Source of the DNA: Chromera velia
Taxonomy: Eukaryota > Sar > Chromeraceae
Direction: 5' to 3'
NCBI GenBank assembly: GCA_018398765.1
Contig: JAHBMJ010002369.1
Coordinates: 1 to 19,333, forward strand
Length of the DNA stretch: 19,333 nt
Positions within the stretch are counted from its first letter, which is position 1. Every line of letters begins with the position of its first letter. The notes beneath the pieces were generated by a model that had not been told where the DNA came from, ran no database searches, and worked only from the letters and a program-made list of their open reading frames with translations. Position numbers and translations under genes: made by a program. Positions 10,490 through 14,431 of this stretch are shown here, in pieces.

Positions 10490-13400
10490 CGCGCGCGTGC
10501 GCCCGTGCGTGCGTGCATCCATGTGCGTATCGCTACGTATCATTTTACTGTGAGTCGAGGCAATCGATGGTGCCTGCCTGCCTGTCTGCCTGCAGGATCT
10601 GGAAAAGCGAAGGCTTGTGCAGAAGCGTCCCGCATTGGTCCGTCGTTGTGCCGGCCTGCATACGTACCCTTTGCTTACTTGTTTTCTCCTTTCTCTTTCT
10701 GTCTCTCCCGATGCATGTGTGTGTATGTGTGTGAGTGTGTGTGTGTGTCCATCGAGCGTCTCGCCTGGGAAGTCCCCTTCGGCATCGATACTACCTCCCT
10801 TCACGGCACGGAGGTTTCTTCCTCACTTCCTTCGTGTCTTTCACGCCGGGCTGTCTGTGTGTGCGTGTGGCTGTCTTCTGTCGTGAGTCAAGAAGGTGAG
10901 AGTAGAAAAGGACGAACACAGAAAGAGACTTCACGCCGCACAATCTGATCCCTGCCTGGACTGACTGCACTTCACTTGCATGCAATCAATCTCTCAGTCG
11001 CTCGTCTCATTCGTGCAAAAAAAGATCCTGCGTGAGTGTGTTCTCAAATGCATTCAGGCAAAAGCCAGGAGGCACTCACTGGCCAGTCTGCACCAGTGGC
11101 TAGAGGCCCGGGGGGCAGCGGGGCGTCCTCGATATGTTCTCACGAAGTCTGCACGGGCAGCCCTGTTTGGGCGTCCGCGTGACTTGGCCTTCCTTGCCGC
11201 TGTGGGTGCGGCCGTGGATCGATCTCGAGAGGGTGTTCAACCAGAGGAGGTGGAGCATGGGGGAGGAGGTGCAGAACCAAGAGACGGAGGAGGAGGAGGG
11301 ACCGTGAAGGTGAACCTGGTCGAGGCAAAAGACGACCCCGGGGTGGGAGTCGGGTCTTGCAGCGGGGGGGATGCAGTTCTCTTTGTCGAGCGTTCCTTCG
11401 GTGCGTCGTCGTTGGCAGGCTGGCCGTGGAGTGTGTCGTCTCTCTGGGCAGAGGGTGTGCAGGGGGCGGGGGAGGGGGCGGAAGAGCAGTCACCCACAGG
11501 CTCAGTGGTTGCACGGTCGCGCCCGACGTCTTTGTCCTTCCGAAGGTACGATACAGGGGCATCCGGAGAGGTTGCAGTGGATGCTTACAGGCACCGGGGT
11601 GACCTCTCTGCCCCTGCCTCAGAAAGCGCTTCACTTGGTTTTGGTGAAAGAGAAGTGGAAAGGGGAACTTTGCACGGGCGTTCAGTGATCCCGGATGGGG
11701 TGAGGGGAGGGACGAGGGAGGCCTTACCCTCGATTTTGGAGGAGAGAGGGAGAGATGCAAGGCAGCCTGTGACGAATGTCCAGCCACGTGACGATTCGGT
11801 GGCAGCGGCGGCCGCGTCCTCTCTGTCCCGCTTACTGCATGGGGAGCAGGAAGAGGAAGAGGACAAGACTCCTGGGGTGGGAGACAGACGAGATGTGCAG
11901 AGTTGGGGTACAATGGGGGGGCGAAAGAGAGAAAGAGAGGTGGCGGAGAGAGAGAGACTTGGAGACAGAGACAAAGGCCAACAGGAGGGTGCAGGTGTCG
12001 AGTCCGAGTTTCCGGTTGAATCAGATCGAGATGAGCACAGAAAGGGAAAGAGACTTCGGCTCTCTCGGGAGGAGGATGGGGAGAGTGACAATGCAGCAGG
12101 AGGAGAAGAAAGAGACGAACTTGCCCCCGAGATGATGTCAAATCCCCCGACGCCGATGCACGGAGGGGTGGGGGGGGGTTCAGACTCGGGGGACAGTGTT
12201 CTGTCCGAGGGCGGAAGGGGGGAGGAGAGTGAGGAAGGACTAGGACTGTCTTCCGGCCGTTTGGGTGGTCGGAGAGATTCGATCGGAGAGGGTGATGGAG
12301 AGGGAGAGATGTACATGCGTATGGTTGGGGCCGGCATTGGCACTCACCTCTCATTCCCAGCTGTGAGAGCTGCAGTGTCCAGAATGGTCGCCGTCTCTGT
12401 CGATCAATCAAATCCACTCTTCAAACCCGAGGGCTTCAGCTCTTCTTCCTCTTCCTCTGCCCCCCTTCAGCAGCCAGCTCCTGTCCCTTCTACTTCTCCC
12501 ACGTCTTGTGAACAGACAAGAGGGAGACAGCAGATGAGTGCAGCCGATGATCCTGAGTTGACGAACAGAGAGACTGGGTGCGCAGAAGGATCTTCTTTCG
12601 GTTTTCCTCTCTGTCGGCCCTGGGCCCTGTCCGGAGACCCAGCAGGGGTACACTTGGGAGGAAGGGAGGAGGGGGGAGAGGGTGGCGACATTGCGTCTGC
12701 GTCTTTTGGGGGGAATGTGTTCTCCTTTTTGGAGTGTTGTGGTAGCCTGAACGAAAATGAACCTCCAGACCCTTTCTGGTTCCCTGCCTTGTCAGACCCA
12801 GACTTTCTGTGCATTCGCGCGGGTGTTGTCTTTGCGGTGTTTGGCGACGCATGCGAAGAAGAGTTCTATTTGGAGGGTCCCTGCGGGTCTGGAGCACCTC
12901 CAGAGGCAGGGGGGGGCGAAGGGGGAGGAGGAGGAGGATGGGGAGGGGGGGGAGGGTTGAGCCAGAGCCAGATGTCCTCGGGGTCAGACTCTGCGGGGGT
13001 TGCCACGGGCCTCTCCTTTCTCCAAGAGGTCGCACGAGTTGTTCCTTCCGATGTTCCCAAAGTGACTGTCCTTCACCGTCCGTGCGTTCCGTCTGTTCTG
13101 GGAGACTTTAGAGTGCCGGAAAGGGGGGTGAAGGGGGGAGGGAATGAAGGCTCATTTGGAGTTGGAGGGGCATTCGATCTATCGATACCATCCACAGAGA
13201 ACGAGGCAGGATCGAGAGAGAGATGTGTGCCTGGGCACGTCCTTCTGCCTCCCTTTCTGCAGCACCGGGAATTGGCAGGGCAAGCAGAAGTCAAGGATTT
13301 GATATTTGCTGCAACGGCTTCCGTAGGAAGTGATGAAAAGGCCAAAGAGAAAGGAAGGGTCAGCCTGGGCCTGGGAGTCGAATCTTCAAGTGCAGACGCA

Positions 13401-14293
13401 GGAATTAGCAAATATGAGTGGAGCTGCTTCCGCCTTGTCTGCGCGCAATCCGTTGCAGAGCTGTTCTCTTTGGCAGCTCGGACCTTGGGTGGACGAATGG
13501 AGACAGTTGGAGTGTCCTGGCTGCTTGCGGCGGCGCGGGCCCTCTCTCGGGAGTCTGCTGGAGTGGGGGGGGGGGCAGGGAAAGGGAAGGCTGGCGGGCC
13601 CTTTGTTGAAGCGGTTGCACGGGGCGTGTGCCTGGTTCTTGGCTTTGTCCGCGGAGGTGGGGAGGTTGGTGTGGATCTCCCAGCTTTGATCTCTTTCCTG
13701 GCAGGAAAATTTCCTTCTTTGTGGGATGGGAAAGAAAGCGACGACGAGAAGGAGAGGACAACCGAGAGAAGCCACTTCTCTGATGAGAAGGGGAAAGGGA
13801 CGAAAAAGAAGAGGCAGGTGGCTGAGACAGAGACACACAAAGCACAGCATAGCCTTCGGCCTCCGATAGACCTTCTCGTTTCGGTGTGTGAGAGACTGCG
13901 ACTTGTGTTCCGAGTGCCGGCGGGAGATGAGTGGAGACTGGTCGCGGCAGACGCCGAAAACTCGACGGAGTTTCTTCTTACGACTCGGTCCGTCCCTCTG
14001 TCTGTCTGTGTATGGCTGTGTCCATTTCTGCGTGCCTATTTGCGTTTCTCCCTGTGTGTGTAGCGTCCCTGTGTCTGAATAGTTTTGTCCTTTTCTGTGA
14101 CGTGACTTTTTTATCTGTTCTCAATGCACGTATATTCTGCTGAAAGTCGAACCTGCGTAAGCTTCATGTCAGTATGTAGTGAAAAAGCAATCGTGTGTGT
14201 GTGTGTGTCTGTGTGTGTGTGTGTGCCTGTGTGTGTGTGCGCGCGCGTGTGGAAACATGTGTACGTATTCTCTCTCTCTCCCCCCCCCTCTCC

Positions 14294-14332
<39 letters not shown>

Positions 14333-14381
14333 CGTGTGTGTGTGCGTGTGCAAACATGTGTACGTATTCTCTCTCTCTCCC

Positions 14382-14431
<50 letters not shown>

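Noticed and set aside
11140-12417. 425-codon ORF on the minus strand
   Set aside because: It is Pro/Ser/Leu/His-rich, the usual antisense shadow of a Glu/Gly/Ser-rich GC-rich exon. It shows no motif and overlaps the well-supported plus-strand exon.
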